A DNA stretch of 64,000 bases from Saccharopolyspora montiporae (GCF_015209505.1 NZ_JADEYC010000009.1:248001-312000), one strand, 5' to 3'. Positions 8,678-17,323 are shown, counted from the first letter of the stretch. The notes: generated by a model not told the origin, from the sequence alone. Numbers and translations: made by a program.

Positions 8678-11230
8678 ATGGCGTTGACCGCCGAAGCACT
8701 GCCTGCCGAGCTGCGCCGCCTCGTCGTGCAGCTCGCGCGGACACCGCGCCTGCTGGTCGCCTCCGACTACGACGGCACACTCGCCCCGATCGTGGCCGAC
8801 CCCAGCCAGGCCAAACCGCTCCCGGAATCGGTGCACGCGCTGCGATCGCTGGCTTCGCTGCCCGCGACCACGGCCGCCGTGATCTCCGGCCGCGCGCTGC
8901 GCGACCTCGCCACGCTGTCCCGGCTGCCCTCCGAGGTGCACCTGGTGGGTAGCCACGGCTCCGAGTTCGACGTCGGCTTCGTGCACGAGCTCGACCCGGA
9001 GGTCACCCAGCTGCGCACCGAACTGCAGATCAGCCTGCAGAACATCGTGGCGGGCCAACCCGGCGTGCGGCTGGAGGCCAAACCGGCCAGCGTCGCGGTG
9101 CACGTGCGCGCCGCCGAGGACGGCATCGCCGAGGACGTGCTCGGCGCCGTGCGCAACGGACCGGCCACCTGGGACGGCGTGCAGGTCACCGAGGGCAAGG
9201 CGGTCGTGGAGCTGGCCGTCGTGCAGACGGACAAGGGCAACGCGCTGGAGGCGCTGCGCCACCAGGTCGGCGCGACCGCGGCCATGTTCCTCGGCGACGA
9301 CGTGACCGACGAGAAGGCGTTCTCCCGGCTGCAGGGCCCGGACCTGGGCATCCGGGTCGGCGACGGGGAGAGCGCCGCCGACTACCGGATCAACGACACC
9401 GGCGAGGTCGCCACCGTGCTGGCGTTCCTGATGGAGGAGCGCCGCACTTGGCTCTACGGCGAGCAGGCCCCGCCCATCGAGCGGCTGACCATGCTGTCCA
9501 ACGAGCGCAACGTCGCCCTGCTGACGCCGGACGCCCGGGTGACCTGGATGTGCCACCCGGGACCGGATTCGGCGGCCATGTTCGCCGACCTGCTCGGCGG
9601 GTCCGGTGCGGGCACGTTCACCGTCCGCCCGCAGGCCGGGGACGGTGCGCAGCGCAGTCCGCTGCCGCTGGGCCAGCGCTACGTGCCGAACACGATGACC
9701 GTGGAGACCCGGTGGTCCCGGCTGCTGGTCACCGACTACCTGGAACACGGCAGCGATCCGCACCGCACCGATCTGATCCGGGTGATCAGCGGAAGCGCCC
9801 GCACTGCGGTGGATTTCGCGCCCCGCCCGGAGTTCGGCCAGGTCCCGGTGCGCCTGCAGCCGGAATCCGGCGGGCTGCGCGTGCTGGGCACCGCGGAGCC
9901 GATGGTGCTGCACTCGCCGGGCGTGCAGTGGGAGATCAGCTCGGACGGGATGCACGAGTCCGCGCGCGCCCTGGTGCAGCCCTCCGATGACGAACCGGTC
10001 GTGCTGGAGCTGCGCTGCGGCAGCGAGGACCTCGAACCGGCCGCCGAGTCGGAACCGCAGCGCCGCAGCGCCGCCGACCGGTACTGGTCGGACTGGCTGG
10101 CCCGGCTGACCCTGCCCGAGGTGGAGACCGACCTGGTGGCGCGCTCGGCGCTGACGTTGCGCGGGCTGTGCAACGCCGACACCGGCGGCATCATGGCCGC
10201 GGCCACCACCTCGCTGCCGGAGGAGATCGGCGGTGTCCGCAACTGGGACTACCGCTACTGCTGGCTGCGCGACGGGGCGATGACCGCGCAGGCGCTGGTC
10301 ACGCTGGGGTCCACCACCGAGGCCGAGGCTTTCCTGGACTGGGTGCACCGGGTGCTGGAGACGCTGCCCGGTCCGGAGCGGCTGCGGCCGCTGTACACGT
10401 TGCAGGGCACCGGGCTGGGCCCGGAGGCGGTCATCGACAGCCTGCCCGGGTACGCGGGATCGCGGCCGGTGCGGGTGGGCAACCTCGCCGACCAGCAGGT
10501 GCAGCTGGACGTGTTCGGCCCGGTCGTCGAACTGATCGCACACCTGGCCCAGGCCACCGGCGGGCTCCGGGAGACGGACTGGTCACTGGTCAAAGCCATG
10601 GCCGAAGCGGTCGCCCACCGCTGGTTCGAACCCGACCACGGCATCTGGGAAGAGCGGGACGTGCCGCGGCACCACATCTACTCGAAGGTGATGTGCTGGC
10701 TGACGCTGGACCGCGCGGTCAAGCTGGCCACCGCGTACGGGTACGCGGCCGACCCGTCCTGGGAGAACCTGCGCGACCAGATCGCGCAGGACGTGATCAA
10801 GAACGGCTGGCACCCGGACGTGCAGGCGTTCACCACCGCCTACGAGGGTTCCGACCTGGACGCGGCTTCGCTGCACGTGGGGCTGTCCGGGCTCATCGAC
10901 CCCTCCGACGAGCGGTTCCAGGCCACGGTGACCGCCATCGAATCCGAGCTGCGCAGCGGCTCCACCGTCTACCGCTACCGGCGGGACGACGGGCTGCCCG
11001 GTGACGAGGGCGGTTTCCACCTGTGCGCGGCCTGGCTGATCGAGGCGTATCTGCTGATCGGCAGGCGCACCGAGGCCGAGGAGCTGTTCCAGCAGATCGT
11101 GGACAACGCCGGTCCGACCGGGCTGCTGTCCGAGGAGTACGACCCGATCGCCGAGCGGTCGCTGGGCAACCACCCGCAGGCGTACTCGCACCTGGGTCTG
11201 ATCCGCTGCGCCCAACTGCTGTCCGCGTGA
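8678..11230 (+). CDS. otsB: Fusion: trehalose-6-phosphate phosphatase (OtsB) + GH15 glucoamylase/trehalase-like domain
   Basis: About 850 residues carry two enzymes. Residues 1-250 are an OtsB-type HAD phosphatase: motif I DYDGTLAPI, VISGRALRDL, the motif III region around EGKAVVELAV, and LGDDVTDEKAF at motif IV. From about 265 a GH15 protein begins, with a beta-sandwich and then an (alpha/alpha)6 barrel: VRNWDYRYCWLRDGAMTAQA, GIWEERDVPRHHIYSKVMCW carrying the likely general acid Glu, and LLSEEYDP plus SLGNHPQAYSHLGLIRCA near the second catalytic Glu. Mycobacterial trehalases belong to GH15, so one chain could dephosphorylate trehalose-6-phosphate and hydrolyse trehalose. The start is ambiguous: GAGGAG at 8671-8676 is 1 nt from ATG 8678 but 7 nt from TTG 8684, which may be the true start. 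Confidence 0.9.
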   Translation: MALTAEALPAELRRLVVQLARTPRLLVASDYDGTLAPIVADPSQAKPLPESVHALRSLASLPATTAAVISGRALRDLATLSRLPSEVHLVGSHGSEFDVGFVHELDPEVTQLRTELQISLQNIVAGQPGVRLEAKPASVAVHVRAAEDGIAEDVLGAVRNGPATWDGVQVTEGKAVVELAVVQTDKGNALEALRHQVGATAAMFLGDDVTDEKAFSRLQGPDLGIRVGDGESAADYRINDTGEVATVLAFLMEERRTWLYGEQAPPIERLTMLSNERNVALLTPDARVTWMCHPGPDSAAMFADLLGGSGAGTFTVRPQAGDGAQRSPLPLGQRYVPNTMTVETRWSRLLVTDYLEHGSDPHRTDLIRVISGSARTAVDFAPRPEFGQVPVRLQPESGGLRVLGTAEPMVLHSPGVQWEISSDGMHESARALVQPSDDEPVVLELRCGSEDLEPAAESEPQRRSAADRYWSDWLARLTLPEVETDLVARSALTLRGLCNADTGGIMAAATTSLPEEIGGVRNWDYRYCWLRDGAMTAQALVTLGSTTEAEAFLDWVHRVLETLPGPERLRPLYTLQGTGLGPEAVIDSLPGYAGSRPVRVGNLADQQVQLDVFGPVVELIAHLAQATGGLRETDWSLVKAMAEAVAHRWFEPDHGIWEERDVPRHHIYSKVMCWLTLDRAVKLATAYGYAADPSWENLRDQIAQDVIKNGWHPDVQAFTTAYEGSDLDAASLHVGLSGLIDPSDERFQATVTAIESELRSGSTVYRYRRDDGLPGDEGGFHLCAAWLIEAYLLIGRRTEAEELFQQIVDNAGPTGLLSEEYDPIAERSLGNHPQAYSHLGLIRCAQLLSA

Positions 11231-11438
11231 GCAGGCGTTCTTGACCGGGCTTGCCGGGCGGTGCGGGTAGCGGAACCTCAGGCGCCGCCTCGGTGCGGGA
11301 ACGTCACTGGTGCATGCCACGCATGGCGCTGGGGCTGTCCTCCCCGGGGCGACGTCTGAGACACCCGCGGCGGTGCAGGTTGATCGGTGCGTGGAAGCGG
11401 GTACCGCCGCTGGCGAGCAGCACGCCGCCGGAATCCGG

Positions 11439-12539
11439 TTACGGGCCGAACCAGCGTTCTTCCATGGAGCGGGGTGCGGCCGAGGTCGCACCGGTGATCA
11501 GCTGGGTCTCCAGCTGGATGTGCCGCGGGCGGCCCGGTTCGGCGTTGTCCAGCAGCAATCGTCCGGCCGCGCGGCCCTTTTCCAGCCACGGCTGGCGCAC
11601 CGTGGTCAGCCCCGCCCGCTCGGCGTCCGGAATGCCGTCGAATCCGGTGATGCTGAGGTCCTCCGGCACCCGCAGACCGCGGTTGTGCGCTTCGGTCAAC
11701 GCACCCAGGGCGAGGATGTCCGAGGTGCACACCACGGCGGTGATCTCCGGGTCGATCTCCAGCAGCTGCGCGGCGGCCGAGGCCCCGGACGCCGGGGTGT
11801 GGTCGAAGCGTTCCACCACCGGCACGCCCGACCACTCGACGCCGACCGCCTCGAACGCCTCGCCCAGCGCCGCCAGCCGGGCGCGCTGCACGTGGAAGCT
11901 CGCGTTGGCCTGGCGCTGCACCGAGGCCGGGCCGTCGTTGCGGCCGCGAGCGAGCCGCATGCAGGAGACCCCGATGCGCCGGTGGCCGAGCCCGATGAGG
12001 TGCTCGGCGACGGCCTTGATCGACCGGCCGTCGTCCGGGCCGACCCAGTCCATGTTGTCCAACCGGGGCTGGTCGCAGACCACGACGGGCACCGGCCGCT
12101 CCAGCACGGCCGCCAGGTGCGGATCATCCTCCGGAACCGAGTAGACGACGAACCCGTCGACGCCCGCGCGGTGCACCGAGGCGACGTCCTCCTGCTCCGG
12201 GCTCGCCGGGATCAGCGTCAGCCCCTGCGCGGCGTCCTCGCAGGCCAGCGCCAGTCCTTCCAGGAAGCCGAGCGCGCCCGGGTCCCGGAAGGCGTAGGAG
12301 AGGTTCTCGGTGAGCAGCAGGCCGACGGCCCCGGCCTTGCGGGTGCGCAGCGACCGGGCAACCGGGTCCGGGCCCGGGTAGCCGAGTCGGCGCGCGGTGT
12401 CCAGCACCCTCTTGCGCAGCTCCGGGGAGAGCTGGTCCGGACGGTTGTACGCATTCGACACCGTCGTCCTGGACACCCCGAGCTCCGCCGCGAGCGAAGC
12501 CAGGGTCGCAGGCCGCCGGGCATTCGTTGACCGCGCCAT
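11439..12539 (-). CDS. LacI-family transcriptional regulator
   Basis: The 366-residue regulator starts MARSTNARRPATLASLAAELGVSR in pieces typical of LacI: a helix-turn-helix (LASLAAELGVSRTTVSNAYN), the hinge helix region PDPVARSLRTRKAGAVGLLL, then a periplasmic-binding-like sugar domain (VDGFVVYSVP, VVCTSDILALGAL, SITGFDGIPDAERAGLTTVRQP). It faces the OtsB-GH15 gene tail to tail, which makes it a candidate controller of trehalose or sugar genes, though this is inference. A perfect 15-bp palindrome lies 5 bp before its start. No Shine-Dalgarno sequence is visible upstream of ATG 12539, so the mRNA may be leaderless or weakly translated. Confidence 0.92.
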   Translation of the reverse strand: MARSTNARRPATLASLAAELGVSRTTVSNAYNRPDQLSPELRKRVLDTARRLGYPGPDPVARSLRTRKAGAVGLLLTENLSYAFRDPGALGFLEGLALACEDAAQGLTLIPASPEQEDVASVHRAGVDGFVVYSVPEDDPHLAAVLERPVPVVVCDQPRLDNMDWVGPDDGRSIKAVAEHLIGLGHRRIGVSCMRLARGRNDGPASVQRQANASFHVQRARLAALGEAFEAVGVEWSGVPVVERFDHTPASGASAAAQLLEIDPEITAVVCTSDILALGALTEAHNRGLRVPEDLSITGFDGIPDAERAGLTTVRQPWLEKGRAAGRLLLDNAEPGRPRHIQLETQLITGATSAAPRSMEERWFGP

Positions 12540-12543
12540 GGAG

Positions 12544-12558
12544 GAACCGTAACGGTTC
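12544..12558. promoter_or_regulatory. 15-bp palindromic operator at the lacI-type gene start
   Basis: GAACCGT-A-ACGGTTC is a perfect 7-1-7 palindrome 5 bp upstream of the regulator's ATG. LacI-family proteins bind palindromes of this size and often repress themselves, so autoregulation is likely. That this protein binds it is inferred. Confidence 0.55.
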
Positions 12559-12729
12559 AGTACCCGGGGGTGAAGCGAGCATGATGCATATCCCACTCAC
12601 GTCCGAGCGCTGCGCGCGCCCGGCGTCCGCGGCTCGGTCCGACTCCGGCGGCGGTGCGATGGCCGTGTCCGCAGGCACAACCTCCCCCGGCCGGTGGAAT
12701 CCCGCACCGATCGGTGCTTAAACTGCACA

Positions 12730-12752
12730 TGACAACGGTTCCCGTTACCGTT
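12730..12752. promoter_or_regulatory. Candidate Zur box upstream of znuA
   Basis: TGACAACGGTTCCCG (12730-12744) agrees with 10 of 15 positions of the actinobacterial Zur consensus as I recall it (TGAAAACGATTTTCA). It overlaps an inverted repeat AACGGT-N7-ACCGTT (12734-12752). Its place about 130 bp before a zinc-uptake operon supports zinc control. It also shares half-sites with the neighbouring LacI-type palindrome, so that regulator is an alternative binder. Confidence 0.45.
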
Positions 12753-12877
12753 CGCCATTGACCAGCGGTCGTCCTGACTCGACACGTCGACCCCGACGAG
12801 GCGATCACCCCAGTCGTGATCACTCCGCGCACACGTGCCGACGGTCCACGGGTGACCGGGAGCTGAGGAGTGCATCG

Positions 12878-13864
12878 ATGACCCGCAGAGGCCGCACCGG
12901 CACCGCGGTAGCCGTACTGGTCGCAGCAGCGCTCGCCGCGAGCGCGTGCGGCACCGGACAGGACGGAGGCGGCGCGGACGGCAAGGTCCAGGTCACCACC
13001 TCGACGAACGTGTGGGCCGACGTGGTCCGCGCGGTCGGCGGGGACGCCGTCGAGGTCACCCCGCTGATCACCGATACCGCGGCCGATCCGCACTCCTACG
13101 AGAGCAGTCCGCGGGACGCGGCCGACGTCGCCGATGCCGACCTGGTCGTGCACAACGGCGGCGGCTACGACGAGTTCATGGACCGCATCCTCGCGGCGGA
13201 CGACCCGAAGCCGACCGTGCAGGCGTTCAGCGACGAGGACGGCGGCGAGCAGCAGGGCGCTCCCGGCGAGGGGCACGAGCACGCGCACGCGCACGGCAGC
13301 AACGAGCACGGCGGGGAGCACGAGCACGCGCACGGCAGCAACGAGCACGTCTGGTACGACCTGCACGTGGTGCACGAGGTCGGCGACCGGATCGCGGACG
13401 AGCTGGCGCAGCTGCGCCCGGCCGAGGGCCAACGCTTCCACGACTCGGCCACCGAGTTCACCCGGCAGATCGGCGGCCTGGAGCAACAGGTCGGCGAGAT
13501 CGCCGAAGCCCACCGCGGCAAGCAGGTGATCGTCACTGAACCGGTCGCGCAGTACCTCATCGACTCCGCGGGCCTGCAGGACAGCACACCGCCGTCCTTC
13601 GTCGACGCGATCGAGTCGGAGACCGACCCCTCGGCCGCCGCGGTCGCCCAGATCCAGGACGCGGTCCGGTCCGGCCAGGCCGCAGCGGTGATCCACAACC
13701 CGCAGACCGAGACCCCGGTGACCCGCGATGTGCGGGAAAGCGCCCAGCAGCGCGGGATTCCGGTGGTCGAGATGACCGAGACGCTGCCGGAGGGCCGGTC
13801 CTACGTCGACTGGATGGGCGGGCAGATCACCGCACTCCGCGACGCCCTCGGCGACCGGCCGTGA
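12878..13864 (+). CDS. znuA: Zinc/manganese-type ABC transporter substrate-binding lipoprotein (ZnuA-like)
   Basis: This 328-residue cluster A-I metal-binding protein carries a lipoprotein signal: a charged start, a hydrophobic stretch, and lipobox LAASAC with the lipidated Cys at about residue 24. Metal-site features are DPHSYESSPRDAADV (first His), a His-rich loop containing GHEHAHAHGSNEHGGEHEH (about 127-150) with the SNEH unit repeated, and HVWYDLHVVHEV (second His). The His-rich loop is typical of zinc rather than manganese binders. GAGGAG stands 7 nt before ATG 12878. Its stop overlaps the start of the ATPase gene (GTGA), so the three genes form a coupled znuA-znuC-znuB operon. Confidence 0.92.
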   Translation: MTRRGRTGTAVAVLVAAALAASACGTGQDGGGADGKVQVTTSTNVWADVVRAVGGDAVEVTPLITDTAADPHSYESSPRDAADVADADLVVHNGGGYDEFMDRILAADDPKPTVQAFSDEDGGEQQGAPGEGHEHAHAHGSNEHGGEHEHAHGSNEHVWYDLHVVHEVGDRIADELAQLRPAEGQRFHDSATEFTRQIGGLEQQVGEIAEAHRGKQVIVTEPVAQYLIDSAGLQDSTPPSFVDAIESETDPSAAAVAQIQDAVRSGQAAAVIHNPQTETPVTRDVRESAQQRGIPVVEMTETLPEGRSYVDWMGGQITALRDALGDRP

Positions 13865-14703
13865 GCGGCGGATCCCCGGGAGCCGCCCCGATGACCGACA
13901 CCGCACCGCCCGTCCGGCTGCGCGGCGCCGGGCTCTCCTACGGCGACCGAACCCTGTGGGAGGGGCTGGATCTGGACGTCCACCCCGGCGAATTCCTCGC
14001 CGTGCTCGGGCCGAACGGTTCCGGCAAGACCAGCCTGCTGCGCGTGCTGCTCGGGCTGCAGGAGCCGACCAGCGGCACGGTGCACATCGACGGCGCACCC
14101 GCGCGTCGCGGCAGCGACCGGATCGGCTACATCCCGCAGCAGCGCGCTGTCGAGGGCGCGGTGACCGTGCGCGGCCAGGACCTGGTCGGATTCGGCCTGG
14201 ACGGCCACGGCTGGGGCGTCGGGCTGCGCCGCAGGCGGGAACGCAAGCGGCGGGTGGACGCGGCACTGCGCGCGGTGGACGCCGCCGAGTACGCGCGGAT
14301 GCCGCTGGGCCTGCTGTCCGGCGGTGAGCAGCAGCGGCTGCGGGTCGCCCAGGCCCTGGTCGGCGACCCCTCGGTGCTGCTCTGCGACGAACCGCTACTG
14401 TCCCTGGACCTCGCGCACCAGCGCAAGGTCAGCGGGCTCATCGCCGACCGGGCCGAGCAGGCCGGCGCCGCGGTCCTGTTCGTCACGCACGAGATCAACC
14501 CGGTGCTGCCGCTGGCCGACCGGGTGTTGTACCTGGTGGACGGCCGGTTCCGGATCGGCACACCGGACGAGGTGCTCAATTCGGCGACCCTGTCCGAGCT
14601 GTTCCGCACCGACGTCGAGGTCGCCCGGGTCGGCGGCAGGCTCGTGGTCGTCGGCGCCGAGGACGACCACCCGCACCACGTGCACGAAACGGACGAGGCG
14701 TGA
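13861..14703 (+). CDS. znuC: Metal ABC transporter ATP-binding protein (ZnuC-like)
   Basis: This cytoplasmic ATPase powers import with the ZnuB-like permease. It has Walker A GPNGSGKTS, the Q-loop region IGYIPQQRAVEGAVTV, signature LSGGEQQRL, Walker B VLLCDEPLLSLD and the H-loop VLFVTHE, all intact. The C-terminal tail is His-rich (DDHPHHVHETDEA), as often in zinc ATPases. GTG 13861 overlaps the znuA stop by 4 bp; ATG 13891 is an alternative giving a shorter N-terminus. It overlaps znuB by 4 bp. Confidence 0.92.
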   Translation: MSGGSPGAAPMTDTAPPVRLRGAGLSYGDRTLWEGLDLDVHPGEFLAVLGPNGSGKTSLLRVLLGLQEPTSGTVHIDGAPARRGSDRIGYIPQQRAVEGAVTVRGQDLVGFGLDGHGWGVGLRRRRERKRRVDAALRAVDAAEYARMPLGLLSGGEQQRLRVAQALVGDPSVLLCDEPLLSLDLAHQRKVSGLIADRAEQAGAAVLFVTHEINPVLPLADRVLYLVDGRFRIGTPDEVLNSATLSELFRTDVEVARVGGRLVVVGAEDDHPHHVHETDEA

Positions 14704-15575
14704 ACGAACTCATCGACGTGCTCAGCCCGGTGTTCGACTTCTCCACCGCGGTGGACCTGCTCGGCTACCCGTTCGTGCAGCAGGCGCTGCTCGCGGCCGC
14801 CGCGCTGGGCCTGGTGTCCGGCTGCCTGGCCCCGCTGGTGGTGATGCGGCGGATGTCGTTCGCCGTGCACGGCACCGCCGAGCTCGCGTTCACCGGTGCC
14901 GCCGCCGCGCTGCTCATCGGCGCGGGGGTCGGGATCGGCGCGCTGGCCGGCGCCGTGGTCGCGGCGCTGCTGCTGGGGCTGCTCGGGCAGCGCGGCACCG
15001 AACGCGATTCGGTGATCGGCGCCATCCTGTCCTTCGGTCTCGGCGTGGGCGTGCTGCTGCTGTGGCTCAACCCGGAACGCACCTCGAACAAGTTCAGCCT
15101 GCTGGTCGGGCAGATCGTCGGCGTGGATTCCGCGGACGTGGTGCTGCTGAGCACCTCGGCGCTGGCGGTGCTGGTCGTGCTGGCCCTGGTGTACCGGCCG
15201 CTGCTGTTCGCCAGCGCCGATCCGGACGTCGCGGTCGCCCGCGGGGTGCCCGCCCGGGTGCTCACCCCGCTGTTCTCGGTGCTGGTCGGCGTGGCGACGG
15301 CCCTCGGCGTCTACACGGTGGGTGCGCTGCTGGTGCTGGCGCTGATGGTCACCCCGGGAGCGGCGGCCGCGCGGGTCACCGCCAGCCCGGTCAAGGCCAC
15401 CCTGCTGTCCGTGCTGTTCGCCGAAGCCGCCGCCCTGGGCGGGATCCTGCTCTCGCTCGGTCCGGGAGCCCCGGTCAGCGCGTTCGTCACCACGATCTCG
15501 TTCCTGATCTACCTGGTGTGCCGGGTCGTGGGCGGCTACCGGTTGCGCCGGGCCACCCGGACCCCGGTCGCCTGA
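14700..15575 (+). CDS. znuB: Metal ABC transporter permease (ZnuB-like)
   Basis: The 291-residue protein of the cluster A-I (ABC-3) permease family has eight or nine predicted membrane helices. Family marks are LAPLVVMRRMSFAVHGTAELAFTG (first loop), GTERDSVIGAILSFGLGVGVL and ALMVTPGAAAARVT near the C-terminus. It forms the channel of the zinc importer. Its GTG start overlaps the znuC stop (GTGA), so its translation is probably coupled. Confidence 0.92.
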   Translation: MNELIDVLSPVFDFSTAVDLLGYPFVQQALLAAAALGLVSGCLAPLVVMRRMSFAVHGTAELAFTGAAAALLIGAGVGIGALAGAVVAALLLGLLGQRGTERDSVIGAILSFGLGVGVLLLWLNPERTSNKFSLLVGQIVGVDSADVVLLSTSALAVLVVLALVYRPLLFASADPDVAVARGVPARVLTPLFSVLVGVATALGVYTVGALLVLALMVTPGAAAARVTASPVKATLLSVLFAEAAALGGILLSLGPGAPVSAFVTTISFLIYLVCRVVGGYRLRRATRTPVA

Positions 15576-15625
15576 CCGACCTGCCCCGCGGGCGCGCGGC
15601 GGGGAGTTGCCCCAGGCTGATCGGC

Positions 15626-16129
15626 GTGCCCGGAGGAGAATCCGCCCGCTGGTCCGCGCTACGCGGCCCGGCGACGGCGCTGCTGGTCGTGCTGGCCTGC
15701 ACGGTCGTGTACTACCTGCTGCCGCTGGGCCGGTTCGGGGTGGTCGGCACCGTCTCATCGGTGGCGGTGTTCGCGGTAGGGCTGCTGCTCATCTCGGTGC
15801 TGATCCTGGTCCAGGCGGCGCGGTTCCGCCCCGGTGCGCGCCGGCGCGGTTCGATGGCCGGGATGGTCGCCGCGCTGTACCTAGCGGTGCTGTTCTTCGC
15901 GTCCGTCTACTTCGGACTTTCCTGGCACTACCCGGGAGCGATGGCCCAGCTGGGCACCCGGACCGATGCGCTGTACTTCGCGCTGTCGGTGACCGCCACG
16001 GTCGGCTTCGGCGATGTGCACGCGGCCTCGCAGGGGGCCCGCGCGGTGGTGGCCGTGCACATGGTGTTCAACATCGGCTTCCTCGGTGCCGTCATCAACG
16101 AACTCCGCGGCCGGATCACCCCGCGCTGA
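15626..16129 (+). CDS. Two-pore-helix-type ion channel (Ion_trans_2), potassium-channel-like
   Basis: The 167-residue protein has four hydrophobic helices (about 16-36, 40-66, 80-100 and 133-155), with a pore loop between helices 3 and 4 containing SVTATVGFGD, a variant of the K+ selectivity filter TVGYGD with Phe for Tyr. It lacks a recognisable RCK/TrkA regulatory domain. GTG 15626 is the only reasonable start and has weak ribosome binding. It follows the zinc operon by 50 bp on the same strand, but a functional link is not evident. K+ selectivity is inferred from the filter. Confidence 0.82.
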   Translation: MPGGESARWSALRGPATALLVVLACTVVYYLLPLGRFGVVGTVSSVAVFAVGLLLISVLILVQAARFRPGARRRGSMAGMVAALYLAVLFFASVYFGLSWHYPGAMAQLGTRTDALYFALSVTATVGFGDVHAASQGARAVVAVHMVFNIGFLGAVINELRGRITPR

Positions 16130-16145
16130 CCTGCACTCATCCGAG

Positions 16146-16177
16146 TTGTCCACAAGATGAGGCCGGGCTGTGGACAG
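16146..16177. other. Pair of DnaA-box-like 9-mers
   Basis: TTGTCCACA (16146-16154) is an exact actinobacterial DnaA box; TGTGGACAG (16169-16177) is an inverted copy with one mismatch. They lie between the convergent ion-channel and rlmB genes. Confidence 0.5.
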
Positions 16178-16332
16178 CGGTCACGGAAAGACCGGCACCG
16201 CCACGAGCACAGCCGGCTGGCGAACGACACGGCGGGGCCGCGGAGTGCGGGAAGTCCTCGCCTCCCCGGCGGACCGGTCGGACGCGGCTCCCGCCACCTC
16301 GACGAACCCCAGCCCAGCGCGGGCCGGAACCC

Positions 16333-16365
16333 GGGCGGTTGCCGCGGAAACCCCGCGGCCCGCCC
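16333..16365. terminator. Hairpin terminator downstream of rlmB
   Basis: GCCGCGG (16341-16347) pairs with CCGCGGC (16353-16359) over a 5-nt loop, extended by GGGCG/CGCCC arms. It begins 4 bp beyond the rlmB stop. Confidence 0.6.
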
Positions 16366-16369
16366 GACG

Positions 16370-17323
16370 TCAGACCCGGCGCCTCCGCGCCACTTCCGCC
16401 AGCACGACACCCGCGGCGACGGAGGCGTTGAGCGACTCCACATCCCCAGCCATCGGGATGGACACCGTCTGGTCGCAGGTCTCGCGCACCAGCCGGGACA
16501 ACCCGCGCCCCTCGGAGCCCACGACGACCACCAGGGGTTCGGTGGCCAGTTCCAACTGGTCGGAGCTGATGTCCGAATCGGCGTCCAGGCCGACCACCAT
16601 GAGCCCCTCCTGCTGCAGGTCGCGCAGCGTGCGGGTCAGGTTGGTGGCGCGCGCGATCGGCAGCTTCGCCGCAGCCCCGGCGCTGGTGCGCCAGGCCACC
16701 GCGGTCATCCCGGCGCTGCGCCGCTGCGGGAGCACGACGCCGTGCGCGCCGAACGCGGCCGCCGAGCGGACCACCGCACCCAGGTTGCGCGGGTCGGTCA
16801 CCCCGTCCAGCGCGACGATCAGCGGCGGCATGCCCGAATCGCGGGCCGCGCTGAGCACATCCTCCGGGTGCGCGTACCGGTACGGAGGCACCTGCAGGCC
16901 CAAGCCCTGGTGCAGCGCGCCGCCGGTCATCCGGTCGAGCTCGGTGCGCGGAACGTCCAGCACCGGGATGCCGTGCTCCTTCGCCTCGCGGACCGCCTCG
17001 GTCACCCGGTCGTCGACCTCGATGCCCTGCGCCACGTGCAGCCCGGTCGCCGGGACCCCGGCGCGCAGGCATTCCACGACGGGATTGCGGCCGGCCACCA
17101 GCTCCGGGGAGTTCTCCTGCTGCGTCCGGCGCTTGACCTGGTCCTGTTCGGCCTTCTTCTTCGCATCGGCCTTGCGCTTGGCCGGGTGGGCGAAGCGGTC
17201 CTCGGCCTTCGGCGTCGGCTTCTTGCCGCGCAGCCCGCGGCGGCGCTGCCCGCCGGAGCCGACGACCATGCCCTTCTTGTTGGACTTGCGCGTGGCGCCG
17301 CGGCGCTTGTCGTTGCCTGCCAC
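16370..17323 (-). CDS. rlmB: 23S rRNA (guanosine-2'-O)-methyltransferase RlmB (SpoU/TrmH family)
   Basis: The 317-residue SPOUT methyltransferase is predicted to methylate G2251 (E. coli numbering) in the 23S rRNA P-loop. Residues 1-72 are a Lys/Arg-rich extension typical of actinobacterial members. The substrate-binding domain starts at [15 protein letters not shown], and the trefoil-knot motifs follow: [33 protein letters not shown] and [20 protein letters not shown]. It lies 3 bp after cysS, so the two are cotranscribed, as in M. tuberculosis (Rv3579c-Rv3580c). Confidence 0.95.
   Translation of the reverse strand: MAGNDKRRGATRKSNKKGMVVGSGGQRRRGLRGKKPTPKAEDRFAHPAKRKADAKKKAEQDQVKRRTQQENSPELVAGRNPVVECLRAGVPATGLHVAQGIEVDDRVTEAVREAKEHGIPVLDVPRTELDRMTGGALHQGLGLQVPPYRYAHPEDVLSAARDSGMPPLIVALDGVTDPRNLGAVVRSAAAFGAHGVVLPQRRSAGMTAVAWRTSAGAAAKLPIARATNLTRTLRDLQQEGLMVVGLDADSDISSDQLELATEPLVVVVGSEGRGLSRLVRETCDQTVSIPMAGDVESLNASVAAGVVLAEVARRRRV

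Larger units (their letters stand above)
12540..12877. other. Divergent intergenic region, LacI-type gene / zinc transport operon
   Basis: The 338 bp hold the palindrome next to the lacI-type start, a candidate Zur box at 12730-12752, and GAGGAG at 12865-12870 serving znuA. The stretch 12575-12760 has lower GC than its surroundings, as expected of promoters. I see no further gene. Confidence 0.6.

Noticed and set aside
7073..10543. Very long minus-strand open frame opposite otsA and otsB
   Set aside because: It is antisense to two well-recognised enzymes and has shadow composition; no domain or ribosome-binding site supports it.
13261..13348. His-rich repeat in znuA as a separate repeat or assembly artefact
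   Set aside because: The HEHAHAHGSNEH duplication keeps frame and lies exactly in the metal-loop region typical of zinc-binding proteins.
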